Counted from the stretch's first letter, positions 16,850-24,724 are shown. The stretch is 64,000 nucleotides of DNA from Streptomyces sp. NK08204 (GCF_020400585.1 NZ_JAINVF010000009.1:205770-269769), one strand, 5' to 3'. Notes: a model not told the origin generated them from the sequence alone. Numbers and translations are program-made.

Positions 16850-17473
16850 TCACAGACGCCTCTCCCGCGGGCCGGTCCCCTCTCCCCGCGCGCCGGGCAC
16901 GTGCGGCAGCCGTTCGGCGGCGACCACGCCTTCGAGGTAGCCGCGGGCCCGCTCGGTGCGCGGATAGGCCTCCAGCAGGCGCCAGAAGTCGGGCCCGTGA
17001 CCGGGGACCAGCAGATGAGCCAGCTCGTGGCAGAGCACATAGTCGACGACGTAGTCCGGCATCCCCTGAAGCCGGTGCGAGAGCCGGATGCTGCCCTCGG
17101 CCGGGGTGCACGAACCCCAGCGGGTGTTCTGGTTGGTGACCCAGCGAACGGAAGCGGGGCGGGCCCTGCCGTCGAAGTACTGCGCGGAGAGCCGTTCGGC
17201 ACGCTCGGCCAGCTGGGTGTCACCGAGCACCCGCCTGCTCTCCTGCGCGGCCAGTTTGTCGAGCATGACGGTCACCCAGCGCTGCTCCTCCGCCTTGGAC
17301 ATCCGGGCGGGGATCAGCACGATGGTGCGATCGCCCTCACGGTACGCCGAGACCGTGCGGCGGCGCCGAGTACTCCTGCGGACCTCGATCGCGCTCGCCC
17401 TGGAGCCGCTCGGCGGCTGGCTCGTCGTGCTGCGCGGTGGTTTTCCGGCGCGGTGCAGTGGGTCGGCGGGCAC
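16850..17473 (-). CDS. YgjP-like (DUF45/M48-type) metallopeptidase
   Basis: A 207-residue protein. A basic N-terminus is followed by a YgjP domain with WGSCTPAEGSIRLSHRLQ and the zinc site CHELAHLLVPGHGPDFW (HExxH plus a downstream His). These are the ligands of the SprT/YgjP metallopeptidase group. The physiological substrate is unknown. The start is a GTG at 17473. The gene is divergent from the ThiF-like gene; the 284-nt region between them holds a spaced direct repeat. Confidence 0.83.
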   Translation of the reverse strand: MPADPLHRAGKPPRSTTSQPPSGSRASAIEVRRSTRRRRTVSAYREGDRTIVLIPARMSKAEEQRWVTVMLDKLAAQESRRVLGDTQLAERAERLSAQYFDGRARPASVRWVTNQNTRWGSCTPAEGSIRLSHRLQGMPDYVVDYVLCHELAHLLVPGHGPDFWRLLEAYPRTERARGYLEGVVAAERLPHVPGARGEGTGPRERRL

Positions 17474-17550
17474 GCCCCGACGTTACCCGCTGGGCAGGGC
17501 CGACGTCCCGGCTCCGGGACGGTTCCCCACCGATCCCCCACCATGCGTTT

Positions 17551-17586
17551 GATTTATACGACTCATCTCCGTCCGATTCATACGAC
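17551..17586. promoter_or_regulatory. Spaced direct repeat in a divergent promoter region
   Basis: Two 12-bp copies (GATTTATACGAC and GATTCATACGAC) start 24 bp apart between the YgjP-like and ThiF-like genes. They are conspicuously AT-rich for this genome and each contains a TATACG or TATGAATC-like core, so they may be tandem promoter elements or an operator. A DnaA-box-like TTGTCCACA lies at 17601-17609 on the minus strand. Confidence 0.45.
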
Positions 17587-17757
17587 CAATGCCCACGACC
17601 TGTGGACAACTCCCCACCCCCGTCCGCCGCCCCGGGCATGCTGACAGACATCGGCGGAGCCCACCCGCCCCGCCGACGGAGGGGAAGCCTTCAGAGCACC
17701 TCTGCACGCACCTGAATCTCTGATCCTCCCGACTTTCGACGGCTACGGGGGCCTGTC

Positions 17758-18972
17758 ATGCATCCGATGGTGAAGCCCGCGCTGCGGCGCGGCTGGCGTG
17801 ATCTCAACACCGTGCAGTTCGGGATGACTCCGGCGCACGCACTGACGCTGGGGCCGATGGACACGGCGACAGGCAGCTTCCTGGAACTGCTCAACGGCAC
17901 CCGTGGGCTGCCGCTGCTGCGCGAGGAGGCCCGCCGCATGGACCTGCCGGACGGCCATGTCGACACACTGGTACGACGGCTCGCCCACGCCGGCCTCGTC
18001 GACGACGCCCGTGGCGGCGGACCGGCCGCGGAGGCACTGCGGGCGAAGGAGGACGTACTGCGCCGGCTGCGCCCCGACCTCGCCTCACTGTCCCTGACGA
18101 GCCCCGAGCCGGGCGGCGCGATCGGCAGACTCGCCGCCCGCCGCTCGCTGCGCGTCCAGGTGCGCGGCGCGGGCCGGGTCGGTGCCGTGCTCGCGTCGGT
18201 GCTGTCCGGCGCGGGGGTCGGTGAGGTCGACGTGCGGGACGTGGGGCGCGTGGAGCCCTGGGATGTCGCGCCGGGCGGACTCTCCGCCGAGTCCCTCGGC
18301 GATCGCCGGGACGAAGCGGCACGGGCCTCCGCCCGCGACGCCGCCCCGGACCGCCCGCCCCGCCGCCCGCACGCCCCCGGATCCGGCGCCCGGGACCCCG
18401 GTCTTTCCCTGGTGATCCTCAGTCCCCGGGACGACGTGGCCGTGCACGCCCCCGACCCGCTCGCCGCCGAGCCCCTCATGGCCTCGGGCACACCCCATCT
18501 GTACGCGGGAGTCGTGGAGGGGACCGGTGTCGTCGGACCGCTCGTCCTGCCCGGCCAGTCGGGCTGCGCGGGCTGCCTGCACCGTAACCGCACCGACCGG
18601 GACCCGGCCTGGCCCCGTCTCGTCGCGCAGTGGCGCTCCGGAAAGGCCCGCCAGGTGGGAGCCTGCGACCTGGCGCTGGCCACGACGGTCGCCGGGCTGG
18701 CCGCGGCCCATGCCCTGACCTTCCTCGACGGGGAGTCGCCGACCGCCGCAGGGGTCCGCTGGGAGGTGTCCCTGCCCGCTCTGGACTGGCGGCCCCGACC
18801 GGTGTGGCCGCATCCGGCGTGCGCGTGCGGCGCAGCGGAGAAAGGTAATGAGAAATACACCTCAGCCGAGGGGGAGCCACGCGAGACAATGGCGGTGCAA
18901 CAGCCGTCGACGGAGCGACGACGCGGGACAGGCTCGGCGCGGCGGACAGGGACTTGGAGGGCGCATGTCTGA
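17758..18972 (+). CDS. Orphan ThiF/E1-like protein
   Basis: A 404-residue protein. The N-terminal helical half (residues 1-120) is unlike ThiF. A Rossmann-type segment follows (VRGAGRVGAVLASVLSGAG, near residue 137), then a zinc-type pair of motifs, GCAGC (around 276) and CACG (around 363). This arrangement resembles the ThiF-like partner proteins that bind leader peptides in thiazole/oxazole-modified peptide systems, but no YcaO or leader-like ORF is nearby. Its last codons overlap the start of the ABC1-kinase gene. The tail after the CACG motif looks non-conserved. Confidence 0.7.
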   Translation: MHPMVKPALRRGWRDLNTVQFGMTPAHALTLGPMDTATGSFLELLNGTRGLPLLREEARRMDLPDGHVDTLVRRLAHAGLVDDARGGGPAAEALRAKEDVLRRLRPDLASLSLTSPEPGGAIGRLAARRSLRVQVRGAGRVGAVLASVLSGAGVGEVDVRDVGRVEPWDVAPGGLSAESLGDRRDEAARASARDAAPDRPPRRPHAPGSGARDPGLSLVILSPRDDVAVHAPDPLAAEPLMASGTPHLYAGVVEGTGVVGPLVLPGQSGCAGCLHRNRTDRDPAWPRLVAQWRSGKARQVGACDLALATTVAGLAAAHALTFLDGESPTAAGVRWEVSLPALDWRPRPVWPHPACACGAAEKGNEKYTSAEGEPRETMAVQQPSTERRRGTGSARRTGTWRAHV

Positions 18973-20362
18973 TCTTCCCCGGAAGGCGGTCACCCGGACC
19001 GCCAAGCTCGCCGCACTCCCGCTCGGCTTCGCAGGCCGGGCGACCTGGGGGCTGGGCAAGCGGATCGTCGGCGAGTCCGCGGAGATCGTCGGCCGCGAGC
19101 TGCAACAGCGCACGGCGGAACAGTTGTTCAAGGTGCTCGGAGAGCTGAAGGGCGGTGCGATGAAGTTCGGGCAGGCCCTGTCCGTCTTCGAGTCCGCCCT
19201 CCCCGAGGAGATAGCGGGCCCTTACCGCGTGGCGCTGACCAAGCTCCAGGAGGCGGCACCCCCGATGCCGACCCGCACGGTGCACACGGTGCTGGCGGAG
19301 CGGCTGGGAGCGGACTGGCGGGAGCTGTTCCTGGAGTTCGAGGACAAGCCGGCCGCCGCGGCCTCGATCGGGCAGGTTCACCGGGCGGTGTGGCATGACG
19401 GCCGTGAGGTGGCGGTCAAGGTGCAGTACCCGGGCGCGGGCGACGCCCTGCTGTCCGACCTCACCCAACTGAGCCGCTTCGCCAGGCTGCTGGGGCCGCT
19501 CATCCCCGGCATGGACATCAAGCCACTGATCGCGGAGTTGAAGGACCGCATCTCCGAGGAACTGGACTACGCGCTGGAGGCGCAGGCCCAGGCCGTGCAC
19601 GCCGAGGAGTTCGCGGACGACCCGGACGTGATGGTCCCGGCAGTGGTCCACCAGTGCGACCAGATCCTGGTGACCGAGTGGATCGACGGGATCCCGCTGT
19701 CGGAGGTGATCGCGGACGGCACCCCGGACCAGCGACGCCGAGCGGGCCAGCTCCTGGCACGCTTCCTGTTCTCGGGCCCGGCCCGCACCGGTCTCCTGCA
19801 CGCCGACCCGCATCCGGGCAACTTCCGTCTGCTGCCCGGCGGCCCGGACGGCGAGGACGACTGGCGGCTGGGCGTCCTGGACTTCGGCACGGTCGACCGG
19901 CTGCCCGACGGCCTGCCGACACCGATCGGCATCTCGCTGCGGATGGCCCTGGACGGCGAGGCCGAGCCGGTCTACGCACTCATGTGCGAGGAGGGGTTCG
20001 TCAAGGAGTCCATAGAACTGGACCCCGACGCGGTCCTCGACTACCTGCTGCCGATCATCGAACCGGCAGGCGTCGAGGAGTTCACCTTCACCCGCTCCTG
20101 GATGCGCAGCCAGGCCGCCCGCATCGGCGACCCGCGCTCCCCCGCCCATCAGCTGGGCAAGCAGCTCAACCTGCCGCCGGCCTACCTGCTGATACACCGG
20201 GTGACGCTGAGCACGATCGGCGTGCTGTGCCAGCTGGGAGCCCCGGTACGGCTACGGGACGAACTGGAGGAGTGGCTGCCGGGCTTCATCCCCGACGACT
20301 TGGGGGACGATCTGGGCGGCCTTGACGATCTGGACGAAGAGGAAGCAGTGGCGGAGGCCTGA
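18965..20362 (+). CDS. ABC1/UbiB-family atypical kinase
   Basis: A 465-residue member of the ADCK/UbiB family. The signature KxGQ motif (GGAMKFGQALS) is near residue 64, the Ala-rich nucleotide loop reads AAASIGQVH, the lysine strand VAVKVQYPG, and the catalytic-loop equivalent LLHADPHPGNF with the metal-binding LDFGTVD. UbiB proteins are ATPases or kinases linked to quinone and lipid handling. The ATG at 18965 follows GGAGG and overlaps the end of the ThiF-like gene by 8 nt. Mycobacteria keep an orthologue next to whiB7. Confidence 0.9.
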   Translation: MSDLPRKAVTRTAKLAALPLGFAGRATWGLGKRIVGESAEIVGRELQQRTAEQLFKVLGELKGGAMKFGQALSVFESALPEEIAGPYRVALTKLQEAAPPMPTRTVHTVLAERLGADWRELFLEFEDKPAAAASIGQVHRAVWHDGREVAVKVQYPGAGDALLSDLTQLSRFARLLGPLIPGMDIKPLIAELKDRISEELDYALEAQAQAVHAEEFADDPDVMVPAVVHQCDQILVTEWIDGIPLSEVIADGTPDQRRRAGQLLARFLFSGPARTGLLHADPHPGNFRLLPGGPDGEDDWRLGVLDFGTVDRLPDGLPTPIGISLRMALDGEAEPVYALMCEEGFVKESIELDPDAVLDYLLPIIEPAGVEEFTFTRSWMRSQAARIGDPRSPAHQLGKQLNLPPAYLLIHRVTLSTIGVLCQLGAPVRLRDELEEWLPGFIPDDLGDDLGGLDDLDEEEAVAEA

Positions 20363-20495
20363 CAGCCACGCACGAGGAGGGCGCCGGATCCGACTCCGGG
20401 CTGCCACATCGGGCTGCCACATCTGCAGGGCGGGCGCGAGGGGTGGGGTGGGGTGGGGTGGGGAGGGGAGGGGGAAGCCCCCCCGTAAGCGCTCC

Positions 20496-20708
20496 TCACC
20501 ACCAAGCCGAGTCCAGTCGCCCCTCGATCGCCCGCAGGTTTTCCCGGGAGCAGCGGTCGCAGAAGTACTGGCGGGTGCCGTTCTCCACGGAGCAGGTCCA
20601 CGTGGGGGGTGGGGGGCCGTCGGCGGGGGTGCCGCAGCGGGCGCATCGCAGGGGCCGGGGCTCCCTGTTGGAGCCGCCCTGATCACTGCTTCCGGGAAGA
20701 CTCGTCAC
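20496..20708 (-). CDS. Small zinc-ribbon protein
   Basis: A 70-residue protein with two CxxC pairs (CARC near residue 22 and CDRC near 50, plus a Cys at 39), typical of a zinc ribbon. The C-terminus NLRAIEGRLDSAWW seems conserved-looking. The only sensible start in frame is the GTG at 20708, with no strong ribosome-binding site. It lies downstream of the wblC operon, separated by a terminator, and converges on the ABC1-kinase gene. Function unknown. Confidence 0.68.
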   Translation of the reverse strand: MTSLPGSSDQGGSNREPRPLRCARCGTPADGPPPPTWTCSVENGTRQYFCDRCSRENLRAIEGRLDSAWW

Positions 20709-20757
20709 CTGGTGACGATAACTCGGTGACCGGCAGATCCCGTGTGCAACGCACCGC

Positions 20758-20789
20758 GGGGGCCGGTCCGTTCGGTCGGACTGGCCCCC
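20758..20789 (-). terminator. Terminator of the wblC operon
   Basis: A hairpin with two stem blocks, GGGGGCC/GGCCCCC and GTCCG/CGGAC, and a 6-nt loop, 55 nt past the last operon stop codon on the minus strand. It lacks a long T run, normal for Streptomyces. Confidence 0.6.
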
Positions 20790-20844
20790 GGTGGGAAGGT
20801 TTCGCCTCCCTGGGCAGGGAGGCCACCGCTTCGGGTGTGTTCGG

Positions 20845-21168
20845 TTACTGCATGACCGCCATGGCGAGCGCACGGCGGGCGCGCAGCGAAGCGCGCTCCG
20901 CCCGGCGCTGCATCCGCCGGGCGGTCGCCAGGCGCACAGCCCGGCGTTCCCGCTCGGCGTCATGCAGGCGCTCGTGCATATGCGCACGAGCCAAGGCTTC
21001 TGGGATGAGTTGCATTTCTCGGGTCCTGTTCTGACGCGAGACGGTCGCGCCATGGGTGCTGAACTCTGGAGTCGCGGAGCCTGTGGGCTCGCTGGTGGAC
21101 GGCTTCATCGGGGCCTGCTTCTTGGGGTCGTGCGTGAGGGGGCGGTCGATCGTTCCTGCGGTGTTCAT
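20845..21168 (-). CDS. Small basic protein coupled to wblC
   Basis: A 107-residue protein. The N-terminal half is polar and Thr/Pro-rich; the C-terminal half is a long Arg/Ala/Glu-rich helix (about residues 56-107) with the look of a coiled coil or nucleic-acid-binding helix. Its ATG overlaps the wblC stop in an ATGA, so its translation is coupled to wblC. No known domain is recognised. Its place makes it a candidate accessory of the WblC response. Confidence 0.65.
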   Translation of the reverse strand: MNTAGTIDRPLTHDPKKQAPMKPSTSEPTGSATPEFSTHGATVSRQNRTREMQLIPEALARAHMHERLHDAERERRAVRLATARRMQRRAERASLRARRALAMAVMQ

Positions 21169-21533
21169 GCCGTGACCGGGTTCTTGCGCGGGCGGCCACG
21201 GGGCCGCTTCCGGGCGACGACGACACCCTGCACGAACAGCTCGCCACCCCAGACGCCCCAGGGCTCGCGCCGTTCCTTGGCGCCGGCGAGGCAGGCCTCG
21301 ATCAGCGGGCAGGTGCGGCACAGGGACTTGGCGTACTCGACGTCCGCCGGCGACTCGGCGAAGAAGACCTCCGGGTCGTAGGAGCGGCAGGGGACGGGCA
21401 CGCCGAGGTTCTCGATGGCGTCGTCGAGCGCGGTGAGCGCGGTGAGGGGGGTCAAGGTGGAGTCCTCCGTGAGGCCGGGCGGGGGAATCGTTTGCGAAGG
21501 CGGTACGGACGGGGCGTGCGCTTCGAGTTGCAC
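21165..21533 (-). CDS. wblC: WhiB-like regulator WblC (WhiB7 orthologue)
   Basis: A 122-residue WhiB-family protein with the four cluster-binding cysteines at 49, 72, 75 and 81, the GVWGG turn at 93-97, and a C-terminal AT-hook RGRPRK at 112-117. That AT-hook is diagnostic of WhiB7/WblC, the sigma-A-binding activator of intrinsic resistance to ribosome-targeting antibiotics. The GTG at 21533 has a GAGGAAG ribosome-binding site. Upstream lie a terminator hairpin, a 107-codon upstream ORF and an AT-rich promoter; downstream a small coupled gene. The uvrD2 neighbour is the same as in mycobacteria. Confidence 0.96.
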   Translation of the reverse strand: MQLEAHAPSVPPSQTIPPPGLTEDSTLTPLTALTALDDAIENLGVPVPCRSYDPEVFFAESPADVEYAKSLCRTCPLIEACLAGAKERREPWGVWGGELFVQGVVVARKRPRGRPRKNPVTA

Positions 21534-21649
21534 GATTGGTCTTCCTCGTCTGGTCGGTCCGGCCGGTTGACCGGGTGTCGGCTTGGGTACCGGGTTCTTT
21601 TCTTGTCCCGAGGCCCCCTCGCTCCGTCGCCCCGTTCGGGGAAAACAGA

Positions 21650-21684
21650 AGGGCCGCGGATCCCGGGTGGGGTTCCGCGGCCCT
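21650..21684 (-). terminator. Attenuator terminator in the wblC leader
   Basis: On the minus strand, an 11-bp perfect stem (AGGGCCGCGGA and its complement) with a 13-nt loop is followed by TCTGTTTT. It lies about 117 nt before the wblC start codon and 21 nt after the stop of the upstream ORF, so it would end transcription before wblC unless antitermination occurs. Confidence 0.82.
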
Positions 21685-21694
21685 GAAGGCGCCG

Positions 21695-21711
21695 GCCTGA
21701 TCGAATCAGGC
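21695..21711 (-). promoter_or_regulatory. Stem-loop over the upstream-ORF stop codon
   Basis: A perfect 7-bp stem (GCCTGAT/ATCAGGC) with a 3-nt loop. The TGA of the upstream ORF (21706-21708) lies inside it, directly before the terminator hairpin. A ribosome at the stop codon would melt it, so it is a plausible sensor element. Confidence 0.5.
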
Positions 21712-22029
21712 TGGATCACTCCAGGGTTCTGGCCCACGGAAGGCCCACATCAGGTGGTCGTGCTGCGTCGTCTGCTTCCGGAATCCGGCACCGGCTGCCG
21801 CAAAGGCATAGGCATGTGCCTGTGCCATCACCGCTTCCAGTGCCTTGGTCGGTCGCTCATTGCCCTCACGGATGGGAAGACCCGCGAGAGACAGGGAGGA
21901 CGCCGGACGCACGGCAGGGATGCCGGACAGACCGGTGCCCTGGTTCAAGGCGCCGAGCATGCACGCGGAGACGGTCGAGCGATCGGTCAGTTTGGCCGTG
22001 CTGATGGTGCTGATGTTGATGCTGATCAC
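21706..22029 (-). CDS. Upstream ORF (leader protein) of wblC
   Basis: An open frame of 107 codons. It opens at a GTG (22029) with an excellent ribosome-binding site, GAGAGGAGG, 9-10 nt before it. The product starts MISINISTISTAKL and has no recognisable domain. Its stop codon falls in a stem-loop that abuts the wblC terminator. This is the layout of ribosome-mediated attenuation: slow or stalled translation would favour read-through into wblC. It is much longer than typical leader peptides. An internal ATG at codon 24 is a possible second start. Confidence 0.7.
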   Translation of the reverse strand: MISINISTISTAKLTDRSTVSACMLGALNQGTGLSGIPAVRPASSLSLAGLPIREGNERPTKALEAVMAQAHAYAFAAAGAGFRKQTTQHDHLMWAFRGPEPWSDPA

Positions 22030-22140
22030 TGGACTCGCCTCCTCTCGGCGTCTTGGGGACCGGGGTGAACCAGTCCGCTCGGATATGCAAGTAGAACACG
22101 GAATCAGGGCCTTGGAGAAGGCCGCTGCTTCCGTGCCTAG

Positions 22141-22180
22141 AACCTATGGGGATCGCTGGGGCATGCGCAAACTATTTTTT
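22141..22180 (-). promoter_or_regulatory. wblC promoter with WhiB7-type AT-rich element
   Basis: On the minus strand: an A/T block at 22171-22180, a -35 TTGCGC at 22165-22170, an 18-nt spacer, and a -10 TAGGTT at 22141-22146. WhiB7/WblC bind AT-rich DNA immediately upstream of the -35 through the AT-hook, so this fits an autoregulated promoter. The predicted start is near 22134, about 600 nt before wblC. Confidence 0.7.
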
Positions 22181-22193
22181 CGACGAGTTCGTA

Positions 22194-24389
22194 TCAGTCG
22201 TCCTCGTCGTCTTCCCCGACCTTCCGGCCTGCGCAGATGGCCAGTACGTCGGTTCCGTAGCTGCGCAGCTTGCGGTTGAGGACGCCCGGGATACGGGACA
22301 GTTCGGCACTGTTTTCGGGCCGGTTCTCGGCGATGGCCATCAGGGTCCGGTCGGTGAACACGCAGAAGTCCGGCTGGCCGCTGCGCGCGGCTTGGACCGC
22401 TCGCCACTCCCGCAGCCGCTCGTAGAGGCCTTCGTCCATGTCGGTGGGGCAGTCGGCGCAGCGCATCAGCTTCATCTCGCCGGCGTCGGCGAGAGTGCGG
22501 CCACAGACCCGGCAGCGGGCGGGAGTGCGTGTGGTGCGGCGGGGTCTGGCGGAGGGGTCGGCGAGGATGCCGCGTTCGATGCCTCCGGTGGCGCCGGCGC
22601 CGGAGCGGCCGACAGTGGCGGTCGTGCCGGGGCGCAGGCCGTCGAGGAAGTGGCTGGGCCTGCGGTGGGGTCGGCCGCCGGGTGCGCGGGAGAGCGCCCA
22701 GGAGACGTTGAGCCGTTCTCTGGCGCGGGTGACGCCGACGTAGAGCAGACGTCGTTCCTCTTCGATCTGCTCGTCGGTCTTCGCGTAGGTGATCGGCATC
22801 ATGCCCTCGGCGATGCCGACCAGGAAGACGACGTCCCATTCGAGGCCCTTGGCGGCGTGCAGGGATGCCAGGGTGACGCCCTGGACGGTCGGGGCGTGCT
22901 GGGCGTTGGCCCGCTCGTCCAGTTCGGCCACGAAGTCGGCGAGGACGGCTGTGGGCCGGGCGGCGGTGAAGTCCTGGGCGAGGTTGACCAGTGCGGCCAG
23001 GGATTCCCAGCGTTCTCTGACAGCGCCGGAGCCGGCCGGGGGCTCGGTGGTCCAGCCTTCCGAGGACAGTACGGCGCGCACCTGTGAGGGGAGGTCCACG
23101 GCGTCGTCCAGCAGGGAGTCGTTGCCGCCGAAGCGGGCGGCGCCCCGCAGGGCGATGCCCGCCTTGCGTACTTCGGGCCGGTCGAAGAAGCGCTCGGCGC
23201 CACGCAACTGGTAGGGCACTCCGGCGTCGGCGAGGGCCTGCTCGTACGTCTCGGACTGGGAATTGGTGCGGAACAGGATGGCGATCTCGGCGGCGGGGAC
23301 GCCGGAGTCGATCAGTTCGCGGATGCGGCGGGCGGTGCCCTCAGCCTCGGCTGGTTCGTCGGTGTACTCGGTGTAGACGGGTTCGGGGCCGGCGGGGCGC
23401 TGGGAGACGAGTTCCAGCCGATGGTCCGCGGCGCGTCCACTCGCCTGGGCGAGCAGGCCGTTGGCAAGGCGGACCACTTGCGGGGTGGAGCGGTAGTCGC
23501 GGACGAGTTTGACGACGGTGGCGCCGGGGTGGCGGCTTCGGAAGTCGAGGAGGTGGTCCGGGGTTGCTCCGGTGAAGGAGTAGATGGTCTGGCTGGCGTC
23601 ACCGACGACGCACAGGCTGTCCCGGTCGCCGAGCCACAGTTCCAGCAGCCGCTGCTGGAGGGGGCTGACGTCCTGGTATTCGTCGACGACGAAGTGCTGG
23701 TACTGGGAGCGGACCTGTTCGGCGATGTCGTTCCGGTCCTGGAGGATGGCGACGGTCAGGAGGAGGACGTCCTCGAAGTCGATGACGGAGCGGTCGCGTT
23801 TGAGGTCCTCGTAGGCGGCGTAGAGGTGGGCGATCTCGGCGGGGTCGCGTGACGTCTCGCGGCCGGCCTTCGCAGCCGCGTACGGATACTCGGCGGGGAC
23901 GGTCTGGGTGACCTTGGACCATTCGATCTCGGCGGTGGTGTCTCGCAGCTCGCCCCGGTCGAGACGGATGCCGCAGGCTGCGGCGGCGTCGGCGACGAGC
24001 TGGACCTTGCGGTCCACCAGCCGGGGCATGCTGCCACCGATCGCTTTCGGCCAGAAGTACTGGAGCTGGCGCAGCGCCGCGGAGTGGAAGGTGCGGGCCT
24101 GGACACCTTGGGCGCCGAGCTGACGGAGCCGTCCGCGCATCTCTCCGGCGGCACGGTTGGTGAAGGTGACGGCGAGGACGCTGGACGGCTGGAGGATGCC
24201 GGCGCGCACGCCGTAGGCGATGCGGTGGGTGATCGCGCGGGTCTTGCCCGTGCCCGCTCCGGCCAGAACGCACACCGGGCCGTGCAGGGCGGTGGCGACC
24301 TCGCGCTGCTCGGGGTCGAGCCCTTCGAGCACCGCGTCGGCCGATTCCGGTGCCTGCGGGAAGAGGGAGGAGTGCGTTGCTGGTGTCAC
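22194..24389 (-). CDS. uvrD2: ATP-dependent DNA helicase UvrD2
   Basis: A 731-residue superfamily 1A helicase. Walker A GAGTGKT is at residues 44-50, and later helicase motifs include DEYQDVSPLQ, GDASQTIYSF, and VTLASLHAAKGLEWD. The C-terminal region, after a four-cysteine cluster (CRVCG and CADC), ends in an HRDC domain (QPDFCVFTDRTLMAIAENRP), which is the UvrD2 architecture of actinobacteria. UvrD2 is essential in mycobacteria. The GTG at 24389 is the best start although its ribosome-binding site is weak. The gene ends just upstream of the wblC promoter. Confidence 0.93.
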   Translation of the reverse strand: MTPATHSSLFPQAPESADAVLEGLDPEQREVATALHGPVCVLAGAGTGKTRAITHRIAYGVRAGILQPSSVLAVTFTNRAAGEMRGRLRQLGAQGVQARTFHSAALRQLQYFWPKAIGGSMPRLVDRKVQLVADAAAACGIRLDRGELRDTTAEIEWSKVTQTVPAEYPYAAAKAGRETSRDPAEIAHLYAAYEDLKRDRSVIDFEDVLLLTVAILQDRNDIAEQVRSQYQHFVVDEYQDVSPLQQRLLELWLGDRDSLCVVGDASQTIYSFTGATPDHLLDFRSRHPGATVVKLVRDYRSTPQVVRLANGLLAQASGRAADHRLELVSQRPAGPEPVYTEYTDEPAEAEGTARRIRELIDSGVPAAEIAILFRTNSQSETYEQALADAGVPYQLRGAERFFDRPEVRKAGIALRGAARFGGNDSLLDDAVDLPSQVRAVLSSEGWTTEPPAGSGAVRERWESLAALVNLAQDFTAARPTAVLADFVAELDERANAQHAPTVQGVTLASLHAAKGLEWDVVFLVGIAEGMMPITYAKTDEQIEEERRLLYVGVTRARERLNVSWALSRAPGGRPHRRPSHFLDGLRPGTTATVGRSGAGATGGIERGILADPSARPRRTTRTPARCRVCGRTLADAGEMKLMRCADCPTDMDEGLYERLREWRAVQAARSGQPDFCVFTDRTLMAIAENRPENSAELSRIPGVLNRKLRSYGTDVLAICAGRKVGEDDEDD

Positions 24390-24428
24390 ACGGCCATGCT
24401 GCCAGGTCGCTCGGGGCTGCTGTGCCGG

Positions 24429-24437
24429 TTGTCCACA
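24429..24437. other. DnaA-box-like 9-mer
   Basis: TTGTCCACA, the 9-mer preferred by Streptomyces DnaA, stands alone 40 nt upstream of uvrD2. A copy at 17601-17609 is inverted, and a variant TTATCCACA is at 40375-40383. Single boxes are common by chance; no cluster is present. Confidence 0.35.
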
Positions 24438-24540
24438 GGCAGGGCTACGCAGTCGTACTAATGCGGCGGGCATCACAGCGTCGCCGTGTGCATCGGGCGC
24501 ACGGTCATCCGGATGCGCCGGCTCCAGCCTCCCTGTCGAC

Positions 24541-24594
24541 GGCCCGGACGGCGGGGAGGGCCCGGACGGCGGGGAGGGCCCGGACGGCGGGGAG
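24541..24594. repeat. Three 18-bp tandem repeats upstream of the mycoredoxin gene
   Basis: The unit GGCCCGGACGGCGGGGAG is repeated three times exactly, with a partial fourth copy. It lies in the 335-nt divergent region between uvrD2 and the mycoredoxin gene, which otherwise holds only the sigma-R-type promoter and a DnaA-like 9-mer. Confidence 0.9.
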
Positions 24595-24652
24595 GGCCCG
24601 GACGCCTGGATGCATCGGATCCAGGCGCTTGGACTCGCTGATACCCCGGCCG

Positions 24653-24678
24653 GGAATGGTGTGCCGATCGCTTGCGTT
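24653..24678 (+). promoter_or_regulatory. Sigma-R (SigR) type promoter of mycoredoxin
   Basis: GGAAT at 24653-24657, exactly 18 nt, then GTT at 24676-24678. This matches the thiol-stress sigma-R consensus GGAAT-N18-GTT without a mismatch. The predicted start is about 40 nt before the mycoredoxin ATG. Induction by disulfide stress would fit a glutaredoxin-like product. Confidence 0.82.
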
Positions 24679-24724
24679 CCACTCCTGGACGACCTTCCCC
24701 GAGCTGCCGAGGAGCACGAGAGAC

